The notes: generated by a model from the sequence alone, not told the origin. 64,000 nucleotides of DNA from Fomes fomentarius (GCA_022606135.1 JABYQN010000007.1:1736001-1800000); one strand, 5' to 3'; positions 22,274-37,500 are shown, counted from the stretch's first letter. A program made the numbers and translations.

Positions 22274-25200
22274 ATGGCCTCTGCACAGCCTAAACCTGCT
22301 TGGTTGACTGACGAGCTCGCAGATGTCGACGACTGGATCGATTGGCAAGATGAGGACCAATCTGCTGACCCTGAGCAGTCTGGCTCAGAACTCTCTTTTA
22401 CTCAACCCCTAGGCTCTGTTCTTGTGCGAAACAGCGACCTTGACTCTCCACATGGCACTTCAGAGTCAGATAACTCTGGTGGTACGTTCATCGTCCGCGA
22501 AGACATGCCTGCCGTGCCTCTCCTCCCTAAAACGCCCGGGAAGAACAAGAAACCGGTGGTCAAGGATTTCTTCAGCCCTCTTGCCCTTGAGAAGATGTTT
22601 GAGCCTCCATCTCCTCCCCAGTCATCTGTCCCTCTACCCTCCCAGTCCTTACGAACCACAGCTGCCCCCACTGTCCGATCTCGCCTATCCCAGGTCCATG
22701 TCCCTCCTTCAGAGCCATCAGTCGCTGAAGATGTCGACCCGGATTACTCTGCATTAGCTGCACAGATCCAACAAAGCGACGGACTCAAGGTCGATGCTGC
22801 ACAATGCCAGTTCACCTTCTCCGCTCCTCGCCCGAGTCCATTCAATCCTGCAGGCCCTGTTCCCATTGCCCAGAGTACACCGGGACCCAGCAATCTGACA
22901 CGCACGCTTAATCCTCCCCCTACTGATCCGCGTCTTCGCCTATTCCAGTTCCAATACGATACATTCACCCGCGACCATCTCTCGGCCATGGTCGATTCCA
23001 TCGCGGTGAATACCCCGTCCGGAGAGGGTGGTCCCACCAATCCGAGCAGTGAAGGGTCAACTCCGTCAGGGTTGTCTCCGGTGAACGAACGTGATGCGAG
23101 TTTCTCTCGCCTACGCAGTGCGAAGCGGCTCAAGCTTAGCCCCACGAGCGACCTGACCAGTCAGGAGGGAGAAGGCGCAGCGATTATCATGCGACCAAAT
23201 TCTCGTCGTGATTATGTAGGCGAGTCCCGTAACCTCATGGAACAGATCAGGAAAGCACGCGATTTCTCCACCGTCTCAACGGTCGCGACATCACGCTCAC
23301 CTGGTGCAGAGCGGGACGAACGTGATGAGTATGCAGAGCAGAGTGTCAAGGAACCACCCATTCCCTCAAGTACGTTTCCTTGTGTTGAGATTCATATGTA
23401 GCTTGATGACTTCACTAGCGATATACTTGCAGGGCCGTCCCCTTTCCTCGCCGTCCCATATAATGGGTCGAGCAAAGATCCTACGCCTCACGGCACTACT
23501 TCCTCCAAGTACTCCGGGTACTCTTCACTAGGCTACAGACAACAGGCTGCGAGCCTGATGGAGCAGATCAGGAATGATATGAAGGGCTCAAAACGGCTCT
23601 TCTCTGGCGACACGGACGTTTCGCAGTTACGCAATGACGATGCGACAGAGGCGTCGGTATTATCCGCTGACAACACTGTTCCCTCCCTACGATCTCGGAA
23701 TGGGGACACGCAGACACTGGTTTCACTCCGTCGGCCGAGCAACGTCCCTCCGCAAGGCCGCAGAACATCACTCGCGTTGAACAACAGACTGTCTAGCATT
23801 TCGCGCGGAAAGCAACGAGCCGGGTCGAGTCCTCGTAAGGCGTCCACCACTCGACCATCGCATGCATCACGGCCCTCGGTGGATCGCACTTGTGATCTTA
23901 CGGAGGACTTGAGCCGAATGTCACTCGACGCCTCCCGAGCCATGTTAGCCCAATTCCCCGCCCCGCCCACCTCTGCACCGACCGCTCCCCCAGTCCGGCT
24001 CGTCTCGGCGTCTACCTCCACGGCGCCACCATCGCCCATCAAGCCGAGCCCCGGCCACCTCGCGCCGCCGACTGTGCCAGCATATCCCTCGTCGTCGCTC
24101 CGCGCGGGACGCAACGAAGACCTGACGCGCTTCGTATCGTCGAGTACCGCGTCTGGCACGACGTTGACTACAGGAAGCGCGGAGTCGTTCGTGAAGCACG
24201 CTGGCCCCAAGCAGCAGTCCGCACAGTTACACATCATGCAGATCAAGCCGAGCGATGTCGGACAGCTTCCCGATAGAGTGGGGAAAATGGTGTTTGACCG
24301 CGTCATGATGCGCTGGGTCAAGGCGACCGCCCTCGCCACCGCGGGAACCACAGGGGCAGACCCGCCTGCTGGTGCAGGGCTTGGACCGAGTCTTGCGGCG
24401 CTTGAACAAGTCGACGGTAATGAGCCAGGCAATGAGAGCGAGGATCCATTTCGAGACATCGAAAGTTTGCGGGAAGACGACACGGCGCCACACACTGAGG
24501 GCGGATCGGACGAGCAGGACGAAGAGGACTGGATGGTACTCGAGAAGAGCCGTATCGAGGAGGTTCTCTCCGATGTGGACGAGGAGGAAGCCGAGCTTAC
24601 ATCTTTCTCGACCGATGGCCCGTCGCAAGACTACATCCATGAACAGAACCTGCCTATGGATCAAGGCGAGCCGATCGAAGACTCATCGTTCACGGAGAGT
24701 GAGGCTGCTTCAGAGCGCGAAGAGGACGCTGGTGACACTGGAGGCACAATCCCGACCGCAACGCTGGATCTACAATTGGAGAGACAAGCTGCGGGAGCGG
24801 GCGTTGGTATTGTGGACGATCCTACATCCGAGCCAGCGTACGCGGATACACCACCTAGATACCTCATTGCAGCACCTCGAGGACCTTCCGCCTCTGTTGC
24901 GACTCCCAACCCTCCTAACCGCTCGGCTAGCGGAGTCAACTCGGTGCCGCGGTCGGTCTTGAAGAGCGCAAGCATCACCCCTGTGTCTGCACTCAAGGAC
25001 CCGAGCCGCAGCAAAATGCACACCCCCGCGAGCAGGATCGGCCACCGTCGGTCGGTGAGTTTCTCAGACGGCAAACGCGACGGTCCTATCATGGGCATTG
25101 GGCGGAACGTGCCCACTCCTGACGGGTCTGCAATCGGTGATGACGACAGTCCACTCGCGTCTGGCTCGCGGCTGGGTGAAAGTGCTGTGCTTGTTCCCTC

Positions 25201-28200
25201 GGCTCGATCCAAGCGGATAGCAGACATGCTTGAGAACTTGGAGAGTACAGGTAAGCGCTCTCTTGTTCAGCCTTTTGTTGTACATCGGCTGACAGCAATG
25301 ATTGTCATAAGACTACGAGGACGACTCGCCGTCGAAAGCGAGCAATGTATCCCGTGTCCCCGATGAGATGCACCCTTCGCAGCCACGTCGACCAAGCACT
25401 GCACCTGCGTCGGCTAGCGGATCGACCCTCCAGGTGTCTCGGCGAGTGTCCTCCCGCCCATCCCAACCATTGACTCCAAGAGGGGCGAGCACGGCAAACG
25501 CGACCTTTTTGACGGAATGCAGCTTCGAGGTCGCCCACGGCCGTCTTGTGCAAGTCATCACGGATGTGCAACCTTTCGAACCATACTGGGAGGAACTCAC
25601 CTCTATCGACCTCTCAAAGCGCAACATTGATAGTACCGCCCGGCTGAAGGAGTTCCTGCCACGACTAGGCTACGTGTCCCTGTGAGTGACCAGTTTTCGT
25701 TTCGGCTTCTGATGCCCAGTACCCTTTGCTTGCTGCTTATTGCCCGTTGGGTGCGAGCCATCGATGAGAAGCGGTGGCCTCAGGCTTGCGGAGAACTGTT
25801 TTCGACATCCTGTTTCTACCGCGTTCGACCATGTCGGAATTCGCTGACGAGTAAGTGCGTAAACTTACAGCAACTCGAACCAGCTCTCGTGGCTCAGTGG
25901 CGTTCCCGGCTCCGTGCGAACACTGTCCGTCGCATCGAATCTGTGGGTGGTCTGTCGGATTCTGACCGCTGGATATCTTACTAATTCACGGACAGGTTGA
26001 CTGGAGTAACTTCGTTCAGCCACTTGCCGAACTTAGAGTGTCTAAATATCAGCTACAATCAGATCGATTCTGTGCGGCGTGAGTTTCCGAAGCCACATCA
26101 CGTACAGGGTTGACGTGCTGAACGGTTTCATATTACCAGAGCTGGAATGCCTGAAGCATTTACGGGAGCTTCGAGCTGATGGAAACCGCATCGCGAGTTT
26201 GGACGGCCTCGAAAAGATGGATAGACTGATCAAGCTTAGTCTGCAGGGGAATCTTATTCGTGAAGTCGGTCTGCACGAGTACAAGTGGTGAGTTGGTCAC
26301 TAACGCGATCCGCATGTGGTGGGCGCGAGGTGTGTCCGCACACCTCAGCTTCTTGCGCGCCATCGTCATTTATCACGTCGACCCACGACAGACAGACTTA
26401 CATCCCCGTTTGACAGGCCTCGGCTAGAGATGCTGAACCTGAGCCAAAACAGGATAAGCAGCGTTAGGGGGCTGGCTGCAGTCCCATCGCTTGTCGCGCT
26501 CATCCTTGGTGAGTCGGTTCACATCCGTCCAGGACACTGCCTTGCGGAAAAGGGAGAGCGCTATCAAGCTTGGGCGCTTTGTCGTTTGTGCGCTGTGTTT
26601 GATCTTCGCTGCCCTGGATGACAGTCACAGTTTGGTTCTGCTTCCCCGACTCGCAATGCTGATACTGTCTTTTGCAGACAACAATCTGTTAGGCGAAATC
26701 GAACCCGAAGTAGTGATGCGTCGGCTGCGGATCCTTCGCTTGAGCGGCAATCGCCTGCAGACCCTCAACGCGGCATACTTCCCTCATCTTCGCACGCTAT
26801 ACGCCGACAATAACCTGCTGGGCACGATTGTAAAGGCCCACCGCCTGACCCAGCTTGAGAACCTCAGCGTCCGATATCAGACCGGTCGGGCAGGACTGTA
26901 AGTCCACCGATACCCCTTGTTCTCACATCCCTTTTTATTGCGACCTTGTTTCGGCTCAAACCGGAGTTCGTTTACGAGGATTGTACTGATCGTACCCGTG
27001 TTCAGGACACTATCGATCCGCGATGTGCGCGATGTAAAACGTCTCTATCTTTCAGGTGCGCATTCTGTGAGTAATGCCTGCGAATCCTCCATGGAGGACT
27101 CGGCGGCATCATTCACGCATCTCTCGGTTGCTTACACATCATTCTTAACTCTTCGTTCTTCCCTTCTTGTTCACGGTAATTGCTTGGGCTGTGCATGTGC
27201 AGGCAATCCACTCAAACCCGGCTTCCTATCCGAACCCTGCTACAACCTCGTCTACCTCGAAATTGCAGCATGCCGGCTGATCACACTCCCGGCCGACTTT
27301 GCACGGATGATTCCCAATGTGCGCGTACTCAACCTGAATTACAATCACTTGGAGGATCCCCGACCATTGGAGGGCCTTACACGCTTGCGGAAGCTGACGA
27401 TTCTCCACTCGCGGATCAAGGACCCGAAGCAGCTCATCCGGATGCTCCGAGGGATGAAAGATATCGAGGTAATTGATTTCAGGTGCGTCGAGCCGAGGCC
27501 CGTTCTTTCTCGGTTCAAAGACCAGCATTCCGTTCATGCATGGGCGCGCGCTCCGTGGGAGAGACTAGGGAGCGCGGCTCTGGGTGAATGGTGTGCGATG
27601 ATGAATGGAGCGGAGGTGCTGGGAAGAGGTGTCGGCATCATTCACGTGAGTGCCGTACCCCATGCTGCAAGCCGTGTCCAGAACTGGTGGCGCAACTCTT
27701 CCATGCGTGCGCCTATTTGTCCGCTATCGATCTGTCCCCTGCGTCCTTTGTGGCCGGTGGCTCGCGGCCTGCCTGCCCCCACATTCAGCTGTCCCATTGT
27801 TGTGCTTACTGCCTCCGCCGTGCTGTCCCTGCGCTCCCGCTCTTTTGACTTTGAGTTTCCATCTGACTGAATATGCCTGATCGCTAACGATGCTTCCTCC
27901 CCGTGTGCCTGCTCCTCCTACTCTGGCTGCTATTCACACTCACCATCGGAACCAAACCTCATCGCACAAACCTCTAACGCGCAGGATGAATCCCTGTACC
28001 CTTGGCTGGTACCTCCCCCTCGTGTTCAAGGACATACCAGGGGCACTGCAGCCGTCGGATGGCGATCGCGCCGGAGAACTTGCAGCCCTGGAGCCGGGAC
28101 CTATAGGCGGCGCGCGACCGGACGAGCCCCGGCAACAAAGTTCATCAAGATATCCACATCGGGCAGGTATAAGCTCCAGTTCGGACGAAGAGAACAGGCT

Positions 28201-28570
28201 CAAGATGGAACCTGATGCTCCTCTCAGCGTCGCCCCGCGCAGATCTTCTTCAAGTGCCGCCCTCGAGCCCCCTGACTCGGCCAGCACGGAGGTCAAACGC
28301 TCACGACGGGAACGAGGGCAGCACTACTTAGTATGGCGCGACCTAGACGCAAAGTTCCGTCGGGACCTGCCCGACGAAGCATACGGTGGACGACTGGCCT
28401 ACCGCGGTCTAGTCATGCGAGCCTGCCCGAATATCACCATGCTGGACGGCATCGAGATTGAACAGAAAGAGCGGGAGAAGGCAGAAGGTCTTCTCCGGAG
28501 CATATCTGGCGCTGGCAAAGTAAAGGAGGCGGGACTCTCGGGGCTGGGTATGGAGGTGCAAGGGAGCTAG
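22274..28570 (+). CDS. cdc11: Septation initiation network scaffold Cdc11/Nud1-like
   Basis: A large multi-exon gene of roughly 1,600 aa. In yeasts this protein sits at the spindle pole body and anchors the septation/mitotic-exit kinase cascade. The start ATG at 22274 gives MASAQPKPAWLTDELADVDD and a WIDWQDED motif. Exon 1 ends at 23369 and exon 2 starts at 23433; both encode a long Ser/Pro-rich, disordered N-terminus with two MEQIR-type repeats. From about 25500 come the conserved junction (SIDLSKRNIDSTARLKEFL) and C-terminal leucine-rich repeats spread over many short exons: NQLSWLSGVPGSVRTLSVAS, LTGVTSFSHLPNLECLNIS, LKHLRELRADGNRI, PRLEMLNLSQNRI, NVRVLNLNYNHLEDP. It ends with an LRR-cap-like RACPNITMLDGIEI. 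Domain order and length fit the Cdc11/Nud1 family well; individual small exons need transcript proof. Confidence 0.9.
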
Positions 28571-31500
28571 TACCGCAGTGTGGGTCATACGCTTTCTATC
28601 CTCTGGTGTGGGTGCGGGACACCTGCCTGCGAAGGGAGCGCGGACTCGACCAGAGACCCGGATCGAGCGCCGCACCTAGACTTCTGCAAGAACGCGACGA
28701 TGCGACAATTGCTGCGGCGCGCTAGTACCCGAGTGCGGTCATGGTGTGTTTGGGGGTGGGAGGCGGGGGCGTTCCTTGCTCTCCTCCGAGTTGGCCGGGT
28801 GAGAGAGGACACGGTTGAACCGCTAAGTGCACAGGCCGCAAAACTGGAGATGGCGTCTAGGACAGGGACGTCGCATGGTGTGGCACCTGGTGGGGACACT
28901 CTGCAGTTGGTGCTTGCTTGGATGAGGACTGCCCGCACGTATACGCATGATCCACGATTTTACACGACTGATCTATCACACGACTGTAATGTATCTACCT
29001 CGCATTAGTTTACTTTGACCTGTCGCACATCACTTTACATACTAGCACGAGCCGTCCCACCGAATGCTTACACACAACGCCGCAAGAAGGATCTGCACAC
29101 GTTGCATCGACCTGCTCCTTGATCGTCTCCCACATGCACAGTAGCTGGACCATGTACGGAGCGCGCAAACGTGGGCGGAATGCTCGTGAATGTGCTTAAC
29201 GAGCACACGGTCCTCGCTAGCACATCCCAGACGTGTCCCAGGACACACAGCTCTTCACCTCTAATCTACCCGCGCGTTGTCGTCGCTATGTCAGTTACAC
29301 AACTCTATGGCCGCCACCGTCTTCTTCTTTCTAACTTCCAATTCAAAGAGTTCTTGGCCAAATCGTCGCGGGTCCCTACCTTGCTTAGGGCCAAGACCCC
29401 GCCGGAATCGCAACACCACTCACACCAGCGGCAGGAGTGCGGCGGCGAGCATGACTGCGGTCCGTCCCGACCGGGACGTCTACCAGTAGCAGCAGGGCAG
29501 GGGTGGGTACGGTACACGGTCTGCGCGTTCGGCTGTGCGAATGTTCGGAGCCCTGAACCAGCACCCACCCGTCCTTCCATGTCAATGAACGTAGCAGTAG
29601 ACTTGCGCAGGCGTTTGTCTGACCTGCGCTCGCCGTCCTACTTACTAGTAGGACGCGCGAGTGCGACGGTGATAGCAAATTTATGTGAGAATGATACTGC
29701 TCTTCCGGGGTATCGACGACCGGTGCCGACTCGACGGCGTGCGGCGTGCCTACTGTCGTACAACGCGAAGACAGACACGTCTTGGTCGCCTGGGGGTGGG
29801 CGTAGTCCCAGGCAGGATGTGATGAGGGGGGTGCAGTTGTCGTACCGTGCGGCGTCCCCCGGGTCCTAGCACTGGAGTCGGCGGGGCAGCGGCGATCGCA
29901 AGGTCAGAAATGTCTGTTCTGCCTGTGTAACCATCCATCGTTGAGGGTTTCCGCTCGTAACGCACCGGGTTGAACAGGCCTGACACCTCGCTCAGTTGGC
30001 AGCTCAACCGTCTGTCCTTCAAGTTCGGCTTGCACTGAGGCTGTCGCAATGGCAATACCTGGGGATGTGGCGGTAGATGCGAATTTGGTATTGCCCCCTC
30101 CGGCGTGCGAGCCTCACGGCGCCGATTGGAGAGTGGATATAGCGGGAGTGGACGTGCCAGTCTACAGTCGCGCCTCGAGCCTGAGTCCGGTTGTCGCCAG
30201 GTGCTGAGCGGCCGTGTGTGGTCCAGACCCGGTCCCAAGGCTTCGATTCCATCCGCCAAGTCGAACGGTGTGGAGCTTGTGTTTGAAGGGGAGGGGGCGT
30301 GGTTAATTTGCAGCAGCTGCGGCAAGGGTCGTGCTCGCGCGGGTATCACTTGCCTGAGTCGAGCGCACGTAATGCATGACGCATAACGAGAGGACGCGTA
30401 CGTACTAGTGCATGCCACAACAGTTTTCATCATCATCGAAGACGAATGATACTAGAGCGGTGGGGGCCGACTTGGGCTCTCTTCTGTCCGGTCTTAGATA
30501 ATGTCGGACCGGGATCGAGCGTGGTGCCAGGGTTCGGCGAGGGTGGTTCTCCGGGCTCTGGTGCGTTCTTCGTTTCCATGTTCTGTTTGCTGAGTTCCAA
30601 CTTGAGACCTCGTTTCATCAGGCGGCGGGGTTCAACAAGAAGCATTGTATCAGCTGTTCGCTCAGCAGCGATCGGAGGGGTGAGGCGGGAAGGAGGACCG
30701 ATAGGCTACTTGGAGTTCTGTGTAGTAGATGTGTTCGTATTGACAGATTATACCGTGGCAAATTTCCTGCGATGTGAACGCAGAGACGCGCAGAGGCGTT
30801 GAATGAAGGGGCGGTGCAACAGTCTGAGGACGGGCATATCGGTGACGTGCGGCATCTGGCCAATACACACGATGCAAAGCAGCAGCGTCGGTGAGTAAGG
30901 AGTAGCCCTGCAGCGCTAGGCAAATTCAATATTTGGAGACCGGGGCCTAGGAGGTAGCAGGTTTGTTTGTGAGGCAATGCGAACTGAGGACAAAGTACAA
31001 GACGCTCGTCTGCCCTATCTCGGCTAGTAGTATCCCAAAATACACTCACAACAACAACAAATGGCGCTGTGCACCCGCAAGGCTTCAGTCGGTTCCTCGA
31101 GCACGGGATCACGGCATGTGCTGATACAAAGTACGTCAAGCTTGAATAGGCAAGTTGGAGGAGGACTGAAGATCGAGAAACATTGAAGGTAGCGGAAGAC
31201 GATGATGAGGAGTCATGAACGGGCTCAGGTGGTATTGGGCAGAACAAGACCCCGGAGGGCGCAGTTGTTAGCAACAACAGAGTCAGAGCCCTCATGGGAC
31301 CAGATCAGGCGGCCTCCACAAAGCGTGGGCCTCGCTATACAGAATGGACACCGGTGCCCCTAGTAGCGTTGAAGACCCTGGAAGTGGAAGAACTCGGGGA
31401 CTTGTCCACAACCACACTGCCCTTTGACCGCTGCGCATCCATCCAATCCACAACAGCACGAAACCGTGCGTCCTCCCTGACGCTGCACCAAACTGTGTTT

Positions 31501-34500
31501 GGAAAGTCATGGCTGGATGCTATGACTCGAGCTGAGATGCCCAGACTGAGACGGACGCCCGGGGCACCCTATGTCCTCCGTCCCACTAGTACTCAGTACT
31601 CTGTTCCTCTCAGGTCCACGTCTTCAGCGCAGCGGGCGTCACGGCGGACTTAAGGTCGATGTGCCGGCAGGGGAAACCCTGCGCGGGCTCTTACCAGAGC
31701 GTTGTTGAATCATGATCGCTGCCGCGAAAGTTGCGCTGAGAGTTCAACGCACTGGCGCAACTTTGGCAGGAAATATTAAGAGGCGGTGCCTGCCACTCCC
31801 ACCACCACCACCCCCATCCCGATTGCCCGGCATATTAAAGTACTGGTATGATGCTGGCGTGCGCACGTAGAGCGGCGGCGCCCGCGTGCAACGTTGGGGC
31901 CTGGGGAACGAGCGTTCAATCCAGAGTGGTCGGATGCGATGTGTGGAGAAGAAGCAGCCTGAGCCAGGAGGCGGGCGTGCCATTGAAGCTCGAAGACGCA
32001 GACTCGGACGCATATGATGATGGCGGCAACAATGCTAGCAGTGCAATGCATACGCAGCCTCTCGAAGTTTGGGAGGGTTCCTGCGATATTCGTGCGCTGC
32101 AGGGATGCTGCATTGACCAGGCATCTCTGGAGGAAGGAGTTGAACAGATTGGTTGTGTGGAAGCGAGTGCCCGCTCAGACTTACGAAACGGCGCTTCGAA
32201 ATGGGGCCCTGTGGCGGCGGGCATGCATATCTGAATGGTTCCCGTCAACTACTATGCCGTTCCCATCATCATCGCCGCCGTGATTCTATCTGAGAACCAA
32301 ACCACCAAACATCATTCAGCAGCGAGCCATCATATTCGTCGCGACAGAACCGTCCACGGACGAATCGCTAGTACGACCCCCGTGGCTCGATGACTAATAT
32401 TTACTTACTATCAGTGGGGGAGGGGGCGCGGAGGAACCCGCTGCCGACGGCACGTATGGCGGTTCTATGTCGTCTGTCACCCGTGCCGCGGCAGCTGCAC
32501 GCGGCCGGGGAGCAAAGTCCTTCCTCCAGACCTCTCTTAGCTGCTGGGTGCTTTCTTGACGTTCGATGCTCGGTTCACTCGGGCAGTCAGGATCGTCGTT
32601 TGGAACTGAGGCAATGATTAATGAACAACCGCTAGTGTGTGAAGACATTGCATGTATAGTAGTATGACGCCGACAGGGAGATAGCCACATCACATGTTTA
32701 GGTGGAGGTGGATTCGTTCGCAAACCCCAACCGGCATCATGTGCACCCTGCTACACGAAGGAAGGTCGGAAGCGGATAGTAAGATGTGGGTCCGCTCCGC
32801 GGCTGAGTCGACTCGTCAGCGCGATACGACCACCGGGCGACCGTGGGCAAAGGACAAGAAGATGACGATTGCATAGCGGAGCGCGAACCAACGCTGCGCC
32901 ATCTTCAGACTCCAATCCTCCGTGGCGCCGTGGAGTGTAACGTCCGGCTCCAGGTCCGACGAAGAGCGGGCCAAGCTCTGCATCACGACGAGCATTGGAA
33001 CCATTGGAGGAACGGCCTCCCGACGCAACGCCACGAAGCCGCTATTCTCTCCGTTTCCAAGCTAAATCTTGCGATGCCGGCCAGCGCTGCTGTCCAAGCA
33101 TCAGCGAGCGAGCGAGCGAACGAAACAGATCGAGCGACGACAAGTCGGTGTGAAACACCCAGCCTGTCCATCTGCACTCTCCTGGCCAGGAGCTTTTTGA
33201 GAGAAGCGCGATACATGACGATATGACGTCGGCCATGCTGGGGGAGGGGGGGCCTATTCCTGTCTCCTGAGAAAAGAGAAAACCCGGGATACCGCCTTAC
33301 AGATAGATTGGAATAGGGGGGACGACGACTCGGTCATGGGCCTGGACCATGGGATCGATGATGATGGATTCTTGAAATCGAGTTGATTGTTGATTATTAA
33401 CCTCAGATCCCGAGCTCCACAGCCCAATATAATACGCCATCGCAGCGTTCCCAAGCTCCAAGCCTGGCTGGCTGTCAATGAGCGTCAGATGGGTCCTGGG
33501 CAAGGAACCCGGGGCTGGCACCATGCATCCGTGCACCGTGCACCCTGGACGCTTGCCTGTGTCGTGATGGATCGCACTGCGCAAAACCACAATCGGTGGA
33601 GCAAGTGCGAACCACACCGCACACATATACTCTGCAGCCCGCATGTGTCAGAAGATGAAAGAAAATTTAATGAAAATGAAAAAAAGAGGGAGCGATGCGG
33701 GGGAGCAAATCGCGATGCGACGAGTAACTGGCGCCGGGACCGACTCCGCCCGGCGGCAGGTGGGTTAGTGAGAAAGGAAGGGTGGAGCGTATATCGGGCA
33801 GGTGGGCGCGTGCTGAGCGGGGTCGGGGAGGGGCTGGAGTCGATTTTTGTTCGGTAGAGGCAACTGCAAGGCCCGCCACGTTGGCTCCGGGAGGCAGGAG
33901 CCGAACTAGGGAGTTGGATAGACGCGCGGCCAAGATATAGGTTCGGCGAGCACTGCACGGCGTGCAGCCTGGGATGCAGGGATGCGAAGATGGCTGCGAG
34001 AGGGAGAGAGCAAAGGAAGGAAGAGTATCTGACCCGGGAGAATTCGGAGGCCGCCCATTCGGGGACATTGGGCAGGGGAGGTATTCACCGGTTGTTCAAC
34101 CTGTCTATTAATTTAGGAACTCGACATTGGGGGGCTAGGGGTGCAGACGTGTGAACGGGAACGCTGAGCAGCGGACGGTTTTCCGCGCTCTCGTATGCCA
34201 GTCAAGTCGGCCCTAGTACTATGGTTGGCAAGACGAGACGGTCAGAGCGGCTGGCACAGTCGGCTGCGGCTCTGGGCGCAACTGCGCCGAGGCCAGGATG
34301 CGTCTCTCGAGTCAGAAAGCCGAAACGAATGATTGGTCGCAGAAGGATGTGCATGTTGTTGCGCAGGCTACGCAGTCTTGCGTCAGCTCGCCCGGGCTCC
34401 TTAAGCGAGGACTTCTATGCAAAGAGAGCGCAATGTAGTTACGTATGTGCACGCAAATTCGTGATGGGGCCTCTTCAGGCATCAACCGTAAATGAAAGAA

Positions 34501-37500
34501 CCGATCTGTCGACGCCCGAGAGCCAAAGTCCGATGGGTCATCGCGTCTACACCAGCTCGGCAGCGCCAGGCCGGCGAACCACAGCAGAATGGACCTAGCC
34601 GGGGCGTGCATCAAAGAGAAGGGCTCGGGTAGGGGATTATTGATCATTTGGCGGTTCATTCAGACCCAAGTATGGTTGCAAGTGGGGAGCGGTTGCACTT
34701 GGATGAATGAGGCTGTGTGATACACCGGGATCAGACATCAGGCCGTGCCTGCAGTTCTGGAGAGGGAGTCGCGGGTGGGTACATAATGGCCCGTGGTCGT
34801 CGCACGAGAGGCTCCACTTCTGAAATCCTCCGAGAATCGATATTGCTGATGGGAAGCGAGAGGCAGTGCGGGAGGGCGGTATTGAGCTGGCTGGATATTG
34901 AGTTTGAGTCTGAGGATGACAGGTTGGAGATGGTGAGTATGACGAACAATGAGAACGTGTAGTATGCGAATCCGTGAGCTGGCATGCTGCAGCCGATCGA
35001 CATCTGCATCCACAGATGGATTGGCATCTGGATTGTGCAGAGTCACGATTTGGGTTGAGCTGTCATGTGCAAGTCGTGGATGGACGAGCGCAGCCACAAG
35101 GCAGATCCTCGCGCGATGGCGATGGGATCCAGGCTGTTAGTGCGCCGCGGTAGCAAAGAAAGACATGTGGAGGTACTCTACGCACAGACGCTCGGGTGAG
35201 AAAAGCGGAGAATGCGGCACGGGCGGGAGAGAGTGCGGCGCACGAAAACGCAAGTGCTCCGAGAGGTCGCGGACAAAAAGTCGAAGTGGGGCGATCGCTG
35301 TGCTCGAGACTTGCCGGGCGCGAGATCATGGTGTGTGAGATCATCTGTCTGAAGCGTTATGTCAAAGGGCACAATCCCCCTGATGCGCTCGTCAGGTCGG
35401 TCGCCCAAAGCGGATGGCGGTATACTGAACGTCTTCGCCAGCCGCGCCTCGATGCTGGTTGGGCCCGCCGCACCGAGCCCGAGCCCGGCGGAGGAGGTCG
35501 GTCTGGGAGGGAACGGGGTGATACGGTAGGTTAGTGCACGTAAGAGGGCGTGCTTCTTGTTGCTTCGGGAGGCGGAGCTTCAAGTGGTTGGCCTGTGATG
35601 TATCACGCAGGGCCAGTGCGGCTTCCAATTCGCGTTGTGCTTCCCGTTTCGAAGCGTCCGGACGCGCTCTTCGGAGAAGATCCAGGGGGAGGGAGTCTGG
35701 AGGGTAGGGCAACCGCACGCGCGCACACGGGCATGCCCAGCCCACCCACCGCCGCCGCCGCCATCCTCCCGCCACGGGCGCGTGACTGGGGCGGTCTGGC
35801 CCGTGGGCGTGTCTCTGGCAGAACACGTCGAGCTCCAAGGCGGAAGCCGGCAAATTTGAAGTAAGCCTCTCCTGTCCCCCTCCAGGCAGCCCATCTTCCC
35901 TCTTCCTCTTCCTCTTGGATCCTCTTCCGCACAGGCGCCGCCGCCCCTGGATGAGTTTGAGTTTGCGTTTGTTGCTGGCCGGCAGGAAGAGGTTATAGAG
36001 TTGCGAGAACCAGTGGTGCTATAGCCTTCGGGCGTCGGCGGCGGCCCCGGCCCAACACTCTCCCCACGGTCTGGGCCGCCCTGCCCTGCCCTGGCCTTGG
36101 GGCCCACCGCCCTCTGGCCTTAGAGGGGGCGCCGCTGGCCTCGGACCGTGGTCGGTGTGTACCTTGCAAGCCAAGTGGGAAAGCACATTGTACAATGAGC
36201 GTGCTGTGGCAATTGCGGGATCGCATACCGGCGCTCCGTCGTATGCTGATGATCGTGGGACCTGGCGCTCGTTCGTGGTACCCGTACGTTATTCTTACCC
36301 TGGAGACTGGTGTACAACTTGCGAACAACCTCCGCGCCGGTTCATTCGTATTCGCCTAGACACAAGGACAGCGATGTATTACTTATCGATATACGTATAC
36401 CCTCCCTCTCATCGCCCCGAGTACGTAGTGAACCACCTGCGATACATGCAGCTATCCAATATTAGTGCGTATACTACGTCACCTTCTCTATCATTTCATC
36501 GTTTCTATCATGGCCCCTCCGCATCTCGCAATCATTGCGCAGGCCGCCACGATGCGCGAGCAAAGCAGGTTCGCTGCCTTTCCGGTAACAACTTCCGCAT
36601 CGTGCCCACACACGGTCCTTCCGGTCGCAGCGTTCCGGCGGCGGCACCTCCTGCGCGCGCCCATGGGCTGAACAGTTCTCCTAGATCTTGACCTGCACCC
36701 GTAATCCAACTTCGAATTCGCCGCAGGTTTTCCCCCGACGTCCCACACGGTCTCTGCATTCTGGAGGGTCTGTAATCAGCTGCTTGCGATGCATCCCCCG
36801 CGGTCGATTGCGCTCGGACGCACACCTGCTCAGGCTCCAAGCCCGTAAGCCCGTGAGCTCGAACTGTCTCTCAGAATTAACGTTAGACTCGGTGGGCACA
36901 TCGGGGACGGCTTGAGCGCCAGGCACGCACGCGCATGCGCATGAGCTCCATTGCGCCTCAGGCTTGTTTTCAGAACCCGCCAGGACGAAGCTCCGGAATG
37001 CCGAGTCCCGAGTGCGAGGCCGATTCGCTGCAGCTGCTGCTGCCATCTAAACCCTCCGTGCTCCTCGCTCGGGCGGGGCGGAGGCGGAGGCGGAGCACGA
37101 TTCGCAGCCAATCACGATTCATTACCATCACACACGCATCCCATCCGAGCCACCCAACCGCCGAAATCATCGAGCCGGCGAATTCCAGCGGGATCAGAGG
37201 AGAGGTGACGTTATACTTATCACAACTTTGTTACGCGCGCCCTTGGCCGGGGTTGGGCAAATGAGGAAAGATGAGCGCGGGCGGGAGAAGATCGTCCAGG
37301 GCACTCTCTCTCTCGCTTTATCGGTTTGAGAAGGCGAAACGTTATAATTCAATGCACGCGCGCGCGCGCCTGCGAAAGCACCCGTGATCGCCTCGACCCG
37401 GGGGCGTTCGAAATTTGAATCACTGTCAATGGTCAGTTGCTTGATCGAGTCCGCTCACTTTGTTCTATTGCCCGTTGAGCGCGTTTTGGCGGGACGAGGG

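Noticed and set aside
29750..30436. Minus-strand frame of 228 residues, Pro/Arg-rich
   Set aside because: No domain, composition-driven, and no supporting intron pattern; a piece such as DISDLAIAAAPPTPVLG looks protein-like but is not enough.
30433..31295. Minus-strand frames with hydrophobic start (MRALTLLLL) and a Pro-rich tail
   Set aside because: I tried to join them as a membrane protein but found no consistent splice and phase chain.
34221..34598. 125-residue frame from a true ATG (MVGKTRRSERLAQSAAALG)
   Set aside because: The start looks reasonable but there is no domain, neighbour or intron support.
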